In this document: positions 6,875-14,593 of the stretch, piece by piece | How the letters are laid out: each line of letters opens with the position of its first letter | How positions within the stretch are numbered: the first letter of the stretch is position 1 | Source: an uncultured Lachnospiraceae bacterium | Lineage (GTDB): Bacteria > Bacillota > Clostridia > Lachnospirales > Lachnospiraceae | Reading direction: 5' to 3' | DNA: 34,051 nucleotides | Assembly (NCBI GenBank): GCA_902766955.1 | Contig: CACXFM010000141.1 | Location: 1-34,051 of the forward strand | Made by a program: the position numbers and the translations under genes | The notes under the pieces: generated by a model | Told to the model about the DNA's origin: nothing | The model's input: only the letters and a program-made list of their open reading frames with translations | Databases searched by the model: none

Positions 6875-8371
6875 TCACATTTCATTGCGGTCATAAATGA
6901 CCACGGGCGTGCCGTCCTCGATGAGATCGTACAGCTCAACGACCTGGTCAAACGGCGTATTGATGCAGCCGTGACTGCCGTTATTGTAGTAGATCGATCC
7001 GCCGTATGAGGACCTCCACGAGGAATCGTGGATGTAGACACCGTCTTCATTCAGCATAATCGCATAATTCACGAACGTGGAACCGTAGCTCCCGTACATG
7101 GTGTAATCCGTGAGTTTGCCGATTACGTAGAGAATTCCGGTCGGCGAACGCCGCTCCGGTGTCATCATGCCGGTCACGACGTCCGTCGAGACCATGAGTT
7201 CCCCGTCCTGATAGTACCACATGTGCTGCTGGTCAATACTGATCTCAATGTATGTCGATCCGATATCATCGCCGTCGGGGGTGATCCGTCTGCCGGTCCG
7301 CTCCCAGACTGATTCGATTTCCTGCGACTGACCGCTCAGGATGGCGTTTCGGATTGCTTCTCTCGTGTCGTGCGGCTCCAGGATGAATCCGTATGTGTCG
7401 TCATCTCCTCCGCCGAGCGTGAGCGTGTCCCCTGCACTTGTGGTGAACGAACGCGGTTTCTTATAGGTATCGTATTTTTGAGCCAGGCCGTCCACGTAAC
7501 TGTTCAGCGCATCCTCAGAGAGCGTGACGGTGCCGTCGGAGGGATTAAACTGAAGCCAGTCAAAGAACGTCTTTTTGTCGATCTGTATGGAAGACCCGTA
7601 AAGATCCATGGTGATGACGGCGTTCTGTATATCGTTGATGGTTTTATAGGCCTTCTGGATGGACTCATCCTTCGTGTGGACCAGCGCTCTTTTGTAACAG
7701 CCCTGTCCCGCGAGGTCGATCTCCGTCTCCCCACTCTCCACCGCGTCTCTCACGGCCGTCAGAACGGCCTCCGGATCGAGGCGGTTTCCGTCGTCGGAAG
7801 GAACCAGGACGTACTTTTTTTTCTTTTTGCTTTTGACGATGGCTGCATCCTTCGGGTCCCTGATGCCGTCCCCGGAAATACATTTGAGCCCCAGAATTTT
7901 CTCGCGGAGCTTTTCCTCGCTGTATGTAAAACCTTCGCCGATTTCGAGTTCTTCCGGACGGAACAGATTCACCGCCCACAGCCTGTGATCCTGCGACTGC
8001 TGCAGTTCTTCCGGTGTCCGGGCCCAGATGTGCCTGTAGTCGAGGTCCTTATACGCAATTGTTTCCGTCGAGCCGTCCAGTGTTTTCAGCGTGATGACCT
8101 TGTCCGTATCAATCTTCTCCACAGAGGCGGTGACCTCCTGCGGAGTCAGGCGGCTGATGTCCTGACCGTTGACCGTTGTGTTGGGCAGAAACACTCCGTC
8201 CAGTTTCTGATACTGGTAATAGTATGTGACGCCGGCGGCAGCAACTGCCGCCGTCACCAAAACAACACACGCAGCGGCTTTTTTCCCCCTGCGTGCTTTT
8301 ACGGACGGGTCCTTCCCGGCAGCACCGGACCGTCTGTCCGGCGCCGCAGATCCGCCATTTTTTTTCTTCAT
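6875..8371 (-). CDS. Membrane-anchored L,D-transpeptidase (YkuD domain) with peptidoglycan-binding-like N-terminal region
   Basis: 498 residues from ATG at 8371 (GGGGAG about 10 bases upstream). A short basic cytoplasmic tail with several lysines and arginines precedes one transmembrane segment at about 33-50, so the rest lies outside the cell. The middle (about 55-350) resembles the PG_binding_4-type repeats that precede clostridial YkuD domains. The YkuD domain starts near 374 (YIEISIDQQHMWYY) and has H448 in VYIHDSS and the SHGCIN catalytic motif with H467 and C469. The family forms 3-3 peptidoglycan cross-links or attaches proteins to the wall, and is insensitive to most penicillins. The gene lies 44 bases after an SGNH hydrolase that also acts on the cell surface, probably in one operon. 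It should be a functional enzyme, since all catalytic residues are present. Confidence 0.93.
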   Translation of the reverse strand: MKKKNGGSAAPDRRSGAAGKDPSVKARRGKKAAACVVLVTAAVAAAGVTYYYQYQKLDGVFLPNTTVNGQDISRLTPQEVTASVEKIDTDKVITLKTLDGSTETIAYKDLDYRHIWARTPEELQQSQDHRLWAVNLFRPEELEIGEGFTYSEEKLREKILGLKCISGDGIRDPKDAAIVKSKKKKKYVLVPSDDGNRLDPEAVLTAVRDAVESGETEIDLAGQGCYKRALVHTKDESIQKAYKTINDIQNAVITMDLYGSSIQIDKKTFFDWLQFNPSDGTVTLSEDALNSYVDGLAQKYDTYKKPRSFTTSAGDTLTLGGGDDDTYGFILEPHDTREAIRNAILSGQSQEIESVWERTGRRITPDGDDIGSTYIEISIDQQHMWYYQDGELMVSTDVVTGMMTPERRSPTGILYVIGKLTDYTMYGSYGSTFVNYAIMLNEDGVYIHDSSWRSSYGGSIYYNNGSHGCINTPFDQVVELYDLIEDGTPVVIYDRNEM

Positions 8372-8415
8372 AATAATAAAACTCCCCTTTTAACCCCTTG
8401 AAAAAAACGGTTCTT

Positions 8416-9702
8416 TTACGAAGCCTTTTCCGCTTCGGGCTTTTTCCCGCGGATGACCTCAAGCAGTTCTCCCGTATCGGCGAATCTGTACTCCCCGCCA
8501 TCGAGCACGGTGTCCCCTTCGGCCATCTTGCCGATGTCGTCAAAATAGTAAATCTGACCGTCAATCTCGTACCAGCCGGTGAGGGCGTGCCCGTCTCCGG
8601 CGAGATAGAAGGTGCCGGTGTCGGGATCCGTGTACCAGCCGCTGTCGATGATACCGTCGTCGCCGGCGTGATACCGCCTGCCGTCAGCCCTGAACCACCC
8701 GTGTACCAGTATACCGCTTTCATCCGCATAATACCAGTACCTGCCGTCAGATATCCAGCCGGTATGAATGACGCCTTCCCCGTCAGCCGCGTAGGTATTG
8801 CCGCCGTCATGAATCCATCCGGTCATGACTTCGCCCTCCGGATTAAAGAAATAGAGCGTGCCGTCTATATTCTGCAGACCGGATGCAGGTTCCCCGTCAA
8901 CATAATAGATTTTTGTATCCTGCAGAGCCTGCCATCCCGTATAGCCCGGAACCTCCTCTCCGGATTCCGCCTCTGATTCCGTCCCGTCATTCCATGCCGT
9001 GTCGGCGGGCAGCTCGGCGGCAGACACCTCTCCCTCCGTGTCGGCGGCCGTCAGGGTCGTTCTGGGGAGGCCATCATCTTCATAGTCCTCTTCGGAGTAA
9101 GGATAATAGCCCGCCGCCTCGACGCCGGAAATAATCAGGTCAAAGATCGTTCTGTACGTATCGCCCGTATAATGAAGCCCGTCTACCGTGGCAAAATTGC
9201 CGATGATGGCGGAATACAGATCCAGGTAATAGACATCCTGCGAAAGCAGCGGCTGAATCGTGTTATTCCAGTAGACAATGTCGGAATTATGTTCCTCGTG
9301 GTTCAGGGCATCATCGACAGGTGTGATGGACGCATAGAATGTCTGGGCCCCTCTCGCTCTCCATTCCGCCGCTTTCTCGTTGATGGCGGCGGCATACTGG
9401 GGCACACGGAACTGGTCGACGACGTCATTGACGCCGAGCGTGATGACGACTGCCGTGCCCGGCCCCACATCTCCGTCAATCGTGGGGAACCCCTCCGACA
9501 TCATCCAGAGATACCCCATGCCGATTTTGTAGCACCAGGACACTCCGGCATCGCCGACAAACTGGTGCATCTCTTCGGCCCTGGAATCACCCAGGATAAT
9601 AATACCGGCGGGTGCCGCGGAAACAAAACGGGTGCCGAATCCCGCTGCCGCAATCAGGGCGGCAAGATAAAGATAAATTTTCAGAATCGCTGTCTTTTTC
9701 AT
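8416..9702 (-). CDS. Secreted SGNH/GDSL-type hydrolase with C-terminal cell-wall-binding repeats
   Basis: The start is ATG 9702, giving 428 residues, because a signal peptide (basic MKKTAILK, hydrophobic 8-22, cleavage near 29-31) follows directly. The SGNH residues are GDS (S40), a GVND block (N92) and DGLHY (D174, H177), consistent with an esterase or deacetylase that removes acyl groups from surface polysaccharide or peptidoglycan. Residues about 180-235 are an acidic, low-complexity linker. From about 240 to the end come roughly eight aromatic repeats of the choline/cell-wall-binding type, for example GWYEIDGQIYYFDDIGKM. These hold the enzyme on the wall, as in LytA-like proteins. It precedes the L,D-transpeptidase and is divergent from lexA. 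The actual ester substrate is unknown. Confidence 0.9.
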   Translation of the reverse strand: MKKTAILKIYLYLAALIAAAGFGTRFVSAAPAGIIILGDSRAEEMHQFVGDAGVSWCYKIGMGYLWMMSEGFPTIDGDVGPGTAVVITLGVNDVVDQFRVPQYAAAINEKAAEWRARGAQTFYASITPVDDALNHEEHNSDIVYWNNTIQPLLSQDVYYLDLYSAIIGNFATVDGLHYTGDTYRTIFDLIISGVEAAGYYPYSEEDYEDDGLPRTTLTAADTEGEVSAAELPADTAWNDGTESEAESGEEVPGYTGWQALQDTKIYYVDGEPASGLQNIDGTLYFFNPEGEVMTGWIHDGGNTYAADGEGVIHTGWISDGRYWYYADESGILVHGWFRADGRRYHAGDDGIIDSGWYTDPDTGTFYLAGDGHALTGWYEIDGQIYYFDDIGKMAEGDTVLDGGEYRFADTGELLEVIRGKKPEAEKAS

Positions 9703-9754
9703 GAAGCAAAGTCCCTTCGGAAACAACTTAAAAACGTCTGCTGTCTCAACAGTG

Positions 9755-9785
9755 ATTGTAACACGAAAAGGCGCGTACAAACGCG
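9755..9785 (-). promoter_or_regulatory. Extended -10 promoter of the SGNH hydrolase gene with overlapping inverted repeat
   Basis: The minus strand shows TGTTACAAT, an extended -10 (9755-9763), with no good -35. A perfect inverted repeat CGCGT-ACAA-ACGCG (9772-9785) covers the -35 position and is a candidate operator. Confidence 0.45.
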
Positions 9786-9827
9786 AAGATTTTGTGAACA
9801 GCTTATCAGCCGGAACGGGAAATTGAT

Positions 9828-9857
9828 TTGTCGAAAGCCTCACCGGCATGGTAAACT
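9828..9857 (+). promoter_or_regulatory. Candidate promoter of lexA
   Basis: TTGTCG (9828-9833), 18 bases, TAAACT (9852-9857), with a TG extension before the -10. No Bacillus-type SOS box (GAAC-4-GTTC) was seen between 9703 and 9902. Confidence 0.4.
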
Positions 9858-9902
9858 GGAAAAAAAGAAAGACCGGAACAATCGGGTAGAGGAACGGTGC
9901 AT

Positions 9903-10523
9903 ATGGACTGCGAAAATATTTCAGCGAGACAGAGAGCGATACTTGACTATCTTAAGCGGACTATTTCGGAAAAGGGCTATCCGCCCTCCTTCCGGGATAT
10001 CTGTGAGGCGGTGAACTTAAAATCCACGGCCTCCGTACACAAACACCTGACGGAGCTTGAACAAAAGGGCTATATCAGGAGGGACCCCCTGAAGCCCCGC
10101 GCGATCGAGATCGTGAAAGACGAAGAGCCGCCCCGCCGGACAGAGGAGATCGCGGACATCCCGCTTCTGGGCCGTGTGGCGGCCGGCACTCCCCTGCTTG
10201 CGGCAGAGAATATAGAAGAATACTTCCCCCTGCCCGTCAGTTATCTGCCGGACCGGGAAGTCTTTATGCTGTCCGTGAAGGGCGACAGCATGATCAAGGC
10301 GGGCATCCTTGACGGAGACCGGATCATTGTCGCCAGACAGGAAACCGCGACCAACGGGGATATCGTGGTGGCGCTGATCGAAGATTCCGCGACAGTCAAG
10401 AGATACTACCGGGAGTCCGGATATATCAGGCTTCAGCCTGAAAACGACCTGCTGGAACCGATCATTGTCAGAGATCAGATCCGAATCCTGGGAAAAGTAA
10501 TCGGCGTGCTCCGTCTGCTCTGA
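9903..10523 (+). CDS. lexA: LexA repressor of the SOS response
   Basis: 206 residues from ATG 9903. A GTG at 9897 is in frame, but only 4 bases from the AGAGGA ribosome site, against 10 for the ATG. The N-terminal winged helix (about 1-65; RQRAILDYLKRTISEKGYPP and the ASVHKHLTELE recognition region) binds DNA. The C-terminal S24 peptidase half has the self-cleavage bond A94-G95 in RVAAGTP, the nucleophile S129 in VKGDSM and the general base K166 in ATVKRYY, so RecA-stimulated autocleavage should work. LexA represses DNA-damage genes and usually itself, but the operator is not recognisable here. It is divergent from the SGNH gene and followed by an exported WG-repeat protein about 100 bases on. 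Confidence 0.97.
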   Translation: MDCENISARQRAILDYLKRTISEKGYPPSFRDICEAVNLKSTASVHKHLTELEQKGYIRRDPLKPRAIEIVKDEEPPRRTEEIADIPLLGRVAAGTPLLAAENIEEYFPLPVSYLPDREVFMLSVKGDSMIKAGILDGDRIIVARQETATNGDIVVALIEDSATVKRYYRESGYIRLQPENDLLEPIIVRDQIRILGKVIGVLRLL

Positions 10524-10623
10524 CTTAATGTCCGACGATTTATGGACAATGCCGGGCGTATGTAGTATATTTGATATAACTTTTTAATAAAATCATACGA
10601 TTTTCAACAGGAAGGAGATGCTT

Positions 10624-12165
10624 ATGATGAGAAAACGCATTGGGGTTGTCTGCCTGACTGCATTCATGCTGCTGCAGGGATGTGTGCCGGCCGCGGCCGA
10701 TTCAACAGTGACCCAGCTGTCAGCCCGGGATCTGATCCTCAACCGGTATACCGACGTACTCGGCTTCCGCGGAAAGGACTCGAATCTGTACGGCCTCATT
10801 GACGCGGAAGGGAATCCGGTTACGGAAGCGAAATATTCCTATCTGTCCACAGTCTCCCAGATGCCGTATTTCAAAGTGGAGGTTCCGGATTCTGCTGACG
10901 GGATCCACAACAACGGTCTGATTGATGATCAGGGGAATACGATCATTCCTCCCGAATATGCGGATATTTCCGTCATATCGGACCGCTGGTCCGTCGGCAT
11001 CATGCTGACGCCGTCGGGCGCGGATGAGAAGGACTATACATACTCGGATCTCAGTTCCGGCGATAAATCCTTCTACAGAATCGATACGGTTGATTTTTAT
11101 TTCAGAGGAGAAAAAGTCGGCACCTTGTCGCGCTCCGAATATGACGGTTCCGTGACAGCGCACGGAGACTATATCTGCGTCGCCGACCGCAAAAAGGCCA
11201 GGCATTTCTACAACAGCAGCTTTGAGGAATCGCCTGTGGCAGCCGAGTCTTCTTCGGAATATGAGACCAAATACAAGAACGGCAAGACCTTCTATACCCA
11301 TAACGGAAGCGGCGAGGCCGCGTTTACCGAAGGCTGCCCTCTGACACCTGAGGAAGTGGACTCTGCCTTTATCTATCGGGAGGGAGCCGTTTACGATCTG
11401 CAGGGAACCGAAGTCTTTAAGACGGCTCAGAATTATGATTCTATGAGAGACTTCACAGGCGGCTACGCGGTCGTTTCCATGAACGGACTGAAGGGTCTGA
11501 TCGATCAGGAAGGGAATGAGGTGATTCCCGTCGAATACGACGAACTCGGCTACTACGGGGTTCAGCCGTTCCAGAACGGCTATATCAGCGCGGTGAAAGA
11601 CGGCAAGTTCGGATTCCTTGACGAAAACGCACAGGTAAGCTGTGATTTCGTATACAGTAAGGATGCCGTCCGCGATTATTCGCCCTTCGCGAAGATCCAG
11701 AACCTTGACGGCTCCGTCATCGTCTTAAGCGCCGCCGTCGGGGAACTACCCGAGCATTACAAGGAAGTGACATTCCCGGCTTCTTCCGGCAGCGTCTGCT
11801 TCATCGGACAGAACGACGCCAACGAATATTCGCTCGTGGACCTGTACGGAAATACGATCATTCCCTACAGCGATAATTATATCGACGTCAATGCGGCCGG
11901 AACGGTCGCTACCGTGAGGACGGATTACGGTGAGTATGAAATCCACCGCCTGGATCCCGCGGCGGGAAATCCGGATTCCGCAGCCGAAACTGCCGAAGAC
12001 GAGTCCGGAAGCTGGACCTGCGTAAACGGCCATGAAGGAAATACCGGCAACTTCTGCTCGGAATGCGGTGCGCCGAGACCGGCCGTGTGTCCGTCCTGCG
12101 GATACGAATTTGAGGGAGAAAAGCCGAACTTCTGCCCCAACTGCGGAGCAGACTTAAGCGAATAA
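10624..12165 (+). CDS. Exported WG-repeat protein with C-terminal double zinc ribbon
   Basis: The start is ATG 10624 (or the adjacent ATG 10627), because AAGGAG ends 6 bases before it; the ATG at 10618 overlaps the ribosome site. The 513-residue protein opens with a signal sequence containing LLQGC (possible lipobox, C20) and PAAAD (possible signal peptidase I site near 25). At least five WG-type repeats follow, such as GLIDDQGNTIIPPEY and GLIDQEGNEVIPVEYDEL, which fold as small beta units of unknown ligand. The last 50 residues hold two zinc knuckle pairs: C466/H470 with C478/C481, and C489/C492 with C504/C507. That ribbon type is common in cytoplasmic proteins and odd outside the membrane. 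An inverted repeat AAAATC-4-GATTTT (10589-10604) lies just before the RBS. The function is not known; a surface binding role is inferred. Confidence 0.85.
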   Translation: MMRKRIGVVCLTAFMLLQGCVPAAADSTVTQLSARDLILNRYTDVLGFRGKDSNLYGLIDAEGNPVTEAKYSYLSTVSQMPYFKVEVPDSADGIHNNGLIDDQGNTIIPPEYADISVISDRWSVGIMLTPSGADEKDYTYSDLSSGDKSFYRIDTVDFYFRGEKVGTLSRSEYDGSVTAHGDYICVADRKKARHFYNSSFEESPVAAESSSEYETKYKNGKTFYTHNGSGEAAFTEGCPLTPEEVDSAFIYREGAVYDLQGTEVFKTAQNYDSMRDFTGGYAVVSMNGLKGLIDQEGNEVIPVEYDELGYYGVQPFQNGYISAVKDGKFGFLDENAQVSCDFVYSKDAVRDYSPFAKIQNLDGSVIVLSAAVGELPEHYKEVTFPASSGSVCFIGQNDANEYSLVDLYGNTIIPYSDNYIDVNAAGTVATVRTDYGEYEIHRLDPAAGNPDSAAETAEDESGSWTCVNGHEGNTGNFCSECGAPRPAVCPSCGYEFEGEKPNFCPNCGADLSE

Positions 12166-12185
12166 AAGATCACCTGAGCAACGGG

Positions 12186-12219
12186 AAACGGGGCTGTCAC
12201 ATCGACAGCCCCGTTTTTT
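12186..12219 (+). terminator. Rho-independent terminator shared by convergent genes
   Basis: AAACGGGGCTGTC-ACATC-GACAGCCCCGTTTTTT: a GC-rich stem of about 12 bp followed by a T-run on the plus strand. The minus-strand gene ends 4 bases away, and the hairpin is probably used in both directions. Confidence 0.92.
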
Positions 12220-12222
12220 GGT

Positions 12223-13713
12223 TCAGATATGATTTTTCAGATCGGCCACCGTCACGTTCTTTGTATAAAGCATGGAGGCAAGCCACTTGTTTTTATTTGC
12301 CGGCGAGATGGACGACGCTCTCGAAAATGCCGAGGGCTTCGTGATCTTTGTCAGGACGCCTCTGTAGATGGCGGATGCCCGGCAGCTGGCAATCCCGTAC
12401 CCTCTCCTTGAGTCTCTGGAGGAGGAACCGGTCGATGACCAGTAATAAATGATGTCATCCCGCTTTCCGGAACTGTTGGTGGCATATTTGGAGCCGATAA
12501 AGACAACCATGTGGCCGCGTTCCACTGCGCCGATGGCATCAGAGCGGAAGATCTTCAGGAAATCCCCGGGTTCGGCCTTGGCCCATGTGTTCCAGTAAGC
12601 AGTCGAGGAACTGTATTCCGAGCGGTTTCCGATATAGATATTCTTTCCGGCTCCCAGCTCTTTGATCAGAACGGCCATTCCCGGACCGTTGGCATTGGCT
12701 CTGCCCCAGCAGCCAACCCCGTCTTCCTGCGGGGCATACCGCAGACCGCTGACGGTGTAGGGTCTCAGCGCGGTCCACGCGGAACTGCCGATGCTGCTGC
12801 CGTTATAATCGGAAATTGTCTTCAGGAGAAGCATATAGCAGGCGGAGGAACAGAAAGACGGACGCGCCTTGTCCATATTAATGACGGCTCTGCCTCCGCT
12901 CATTTTAAAGGCCGCATTCATGCCCTGGTACGTGCTCTGGCTGTAAGGACCTCCGGAACCTGATGTATAATAGCCCCCGAAATCCGCTACCTCGGAGATT
13001 TCCCTCAGGACCAGCGAGTTCCAGCTCCTGGGTTTGCCCAGTCCCTTTGTGTAATTGGGAATCAGCTTGTGGAGGTTATAGAGCATCTGGACGCCTTCGG
13101 AGCGTCTGATCGATGCCTTGGGTTTAATGGCGGATGAAGAACCGGGCATGACCACCTTCGCCTTGATGCACCACTTAAAAGCAGTCTTTGCATGGGACGG
13201 CAGTGAGGATGCATCGCTGTAGGAACCGAGGCTGGCTGCTTTGTTCATGTTGCAGCCGCGGTATTTCGCAAAGCGGTACAGGTAGACGGCACAGTTCTGG
13301 CGCGTCGCCGCATAGGTCGGGTAGAATTTTTTGGCTTTGACGACAATGCCCTTCTCATAAGCCCAGGCAACCGCCTTTTTACAGGACGATGACATGGCGG
13401 AGGTATCCGAAAACGGCAGAACCGCGGACGAATACGGCTTGCCCGCCATTCTCCAGATCGCTTTCAGCAGGGCGCCTCTCGTCAGGTATCTGTTGGGACC
13501 GAACGTGCCTTTGGCGACGCCGGGGAGAATGCCGCTGACATTGGCCCAGTCCGCCGCCGTGCGCTCCTTTGCATAGGTGCCCAGATCCGAATAATCAATC
13601 ACGCCCCTGTAAGATGCGGCGGATACCGCCGCGGCCTGAAACGGCGCGGCAAAAAGGATCAGAGCCGTCAGCAGACAGAGGAATTTCCGCAGAGATACGA
13701 TTCGTCGCTCCAT
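12223..13713 (-). CDS. Secreted SLH-domain protein with putative papain-like (NlpC/P60 or CHAP-like) C-terminal domain
   Basis: 496 residues from ATG 13713 (AAAGGAG 7 bases upstream). Signal peptide about 1-33 (RKFLCLLTALILFAAPFQAA). Three S-layer-homology-like repeats follow at about 40-220, with typical pieces such as GTFGPNRYLTRGALLKAIWR and AVAWAYEKGIV; they bind pyruvylated wall polymers in Gram-positive bacteria. Residues about 225-460 are less familiar: FCSSACYMLLLKTI (C288), GDFLKIFRSD, RGHMVVFIG (H401) and IIYYWSST. This order of cysteine, histidine and a following polar residue resembles papain-fold peptidoglycan amidases. It would be a wall-bound hydrolase, but that assignment is tentative. 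It lies 64 bases after the radical SAM/DUF2344 operon and could share its transcript, since no terminator is visible between them. Confidence 0.8.
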   Translation of the reverse strand: MERRIVSLRKFLCLLTALILFAAPFQAAAVSAASYRGVIDYSDLGTYAKERTAADWANVSGILPGVAKGTFGPNRYLTRGALLKAIWRMAGKPYSSAVLPFSDTSAMSSSCKKAVAWAYEKGIVVKAKKFYPTYAATRQNCAVYLYRFAKYRGCNMNKAASLGSYSDASSLPSHAKTAFKWCIKAKVVMPGSSSAIKPKASIRRSEGVQMLYNLHKLIPNYTKGLGKPRSWNSLVLREISEVADFGGYYTSGSGGPYSQSTYQGMNAAFKMSGGRAVINMDKARPSFCSSACYMLLLKTISDYNGSSIGSSAWTALRPYTVSGLRYAPQEDGVGCWGRANANGPGMAVLIKELGAGKNIYIGNRSEYSSSTAYWNTWAKAEPGDFLKIFRSDAIGAVERGHMVVFIGSKYATNSSGKRDDIIYYWSSTGSSSRDSRRGYGIASCRASAIYRGVLTKITKPSAFSRASSISPANKNKWLASMLYTKNVTVADLKNHI

Positions 13714-13777
13714 GACAGTCTCCTTTCATGAAAAACATAAGAACGTGGTGTGGTTTCGGGATTGCCTCCGCGCAGAA

Positions 13778-14593
13778 TCAGAAACTGCTTCCCAGAGACA
13801 ACAGCGTTTCCAGATTTTCATTATAAGTTTCCCGGCGCACCGTCCGGAACCCGTTGGGATCAGACGTGCGGCCGGTGTACCTGCAGAAAGCGTCCATGAC
13901 GGCGGCCGGCTTCAGATTCACACTGCTCCCCGCGGAGCAGGTGACAAGGACGGACCGCACACCAGCGGACTCTTCGGAAGAAAGAGCTCCGGGATGCGGC
14001 AGATCTGCGGCCGACATCGAGCGGATCATGGGACGGATGTCCACCTCCTTCTCCGATTTCTTCGTCTTCTTATGTATCATGATATGATCTTCCGCCAGAA
14101 AACACAACACCATATCGTTGAGTTCCTCTGCCGGCAGGCCGGACAGAAACGAATCTTTAAGCAGAAGCTGCCAGGACGCATACCGGACCAGGGACATGGC
14201 CTTGCTGTCTCTGGTCTGGCCCACCCTCGCGGCACCCGTGATCCGGACACCCGGCGGCATGGCCGCATTCAGCTGCCCGCAGAAGACGGAGACCGGCGGA
14301 GGCAGCGGCAGCGCGTCATTGTCCAGACCGATATCCTTCATTCTGTAGAGATCATGCTCGCTCAGAGGCGCCATATCGCGGAAGGCAAATTCAATATCCG
14401 CATAGTCTCCGGCCGTCTCCTCTCCCACGCCCAGAGGCGCGGCGAAACTGAGCAGCATGTGCGGATTAAATCCGGATGTATAGACAGCGGGAAGCCCGCT
14501 CTTTTTGACCGCCTTCTGAAAGGTCCTCATAAAATCGAGGTGACCGACAAAGCGGATAGATCCTGTTTTGGTAAAACGCAGACGGATTTTCAT
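13778..14593 (-). CDS. Radical SAM-associated DUF2344 protein (TIGR03936 family)
   Basis: 271 residues from ATG 14593, overlapping the end of the radical SAM gene by four bases (ATGA). The opening MKIRLRFTKTGSIRFVGHLD and the GLPAVYTSGFNPHMLLSF segment are the hallmarks of the DUF2344 family, which is nearly always encoded next to or fused with a TIGR03960 radical SAM protein. Homologues are thought to serve RNA or cofactor modification with that partner, but no reaction is established to my knowledge. Length is normal. The C-terminal third (about 180-271) is less conserved and includes a lysine-rich linker (HKKTKKSEKE). Confidence 0.9.
   Translation of the reverse strand: MKIRLRFTKTGSIRFVGHLDFMRTFQKAVKKSGLPAVYTSGFNPHMLLSFAAPLGVGEETAGDYADIEFAFRDMAPLSEHDLYRMKDIGLDNDALPLPPPVSVFCGQLNAAMPPGVRITGAARVGQTRDSKAMSLVRYASWQLLLKDSFLSGLPAEELNDMVLCFLAEDHIMIHKKTKKSEKEVDIRPMIRSMSAADLPHPGALSSEESAGVRSVLVTCSAGSSVNLKPAAVMDAFCRYTGRTSDPNGFRTVRRETYNENLETLLSLGSSF

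Noticed and set aside
6838..6875. TGTCACA direct repeats near the end of the L,D-transpeptidase gene
   Set aside because: Only two or three imperfect copies; too little for a repeat array or operator claim.
9703..9902. SOS box for LexA autoregulation
   Set aside because: No GAAC-4-GTTC or close variant found on either strand in this gap.
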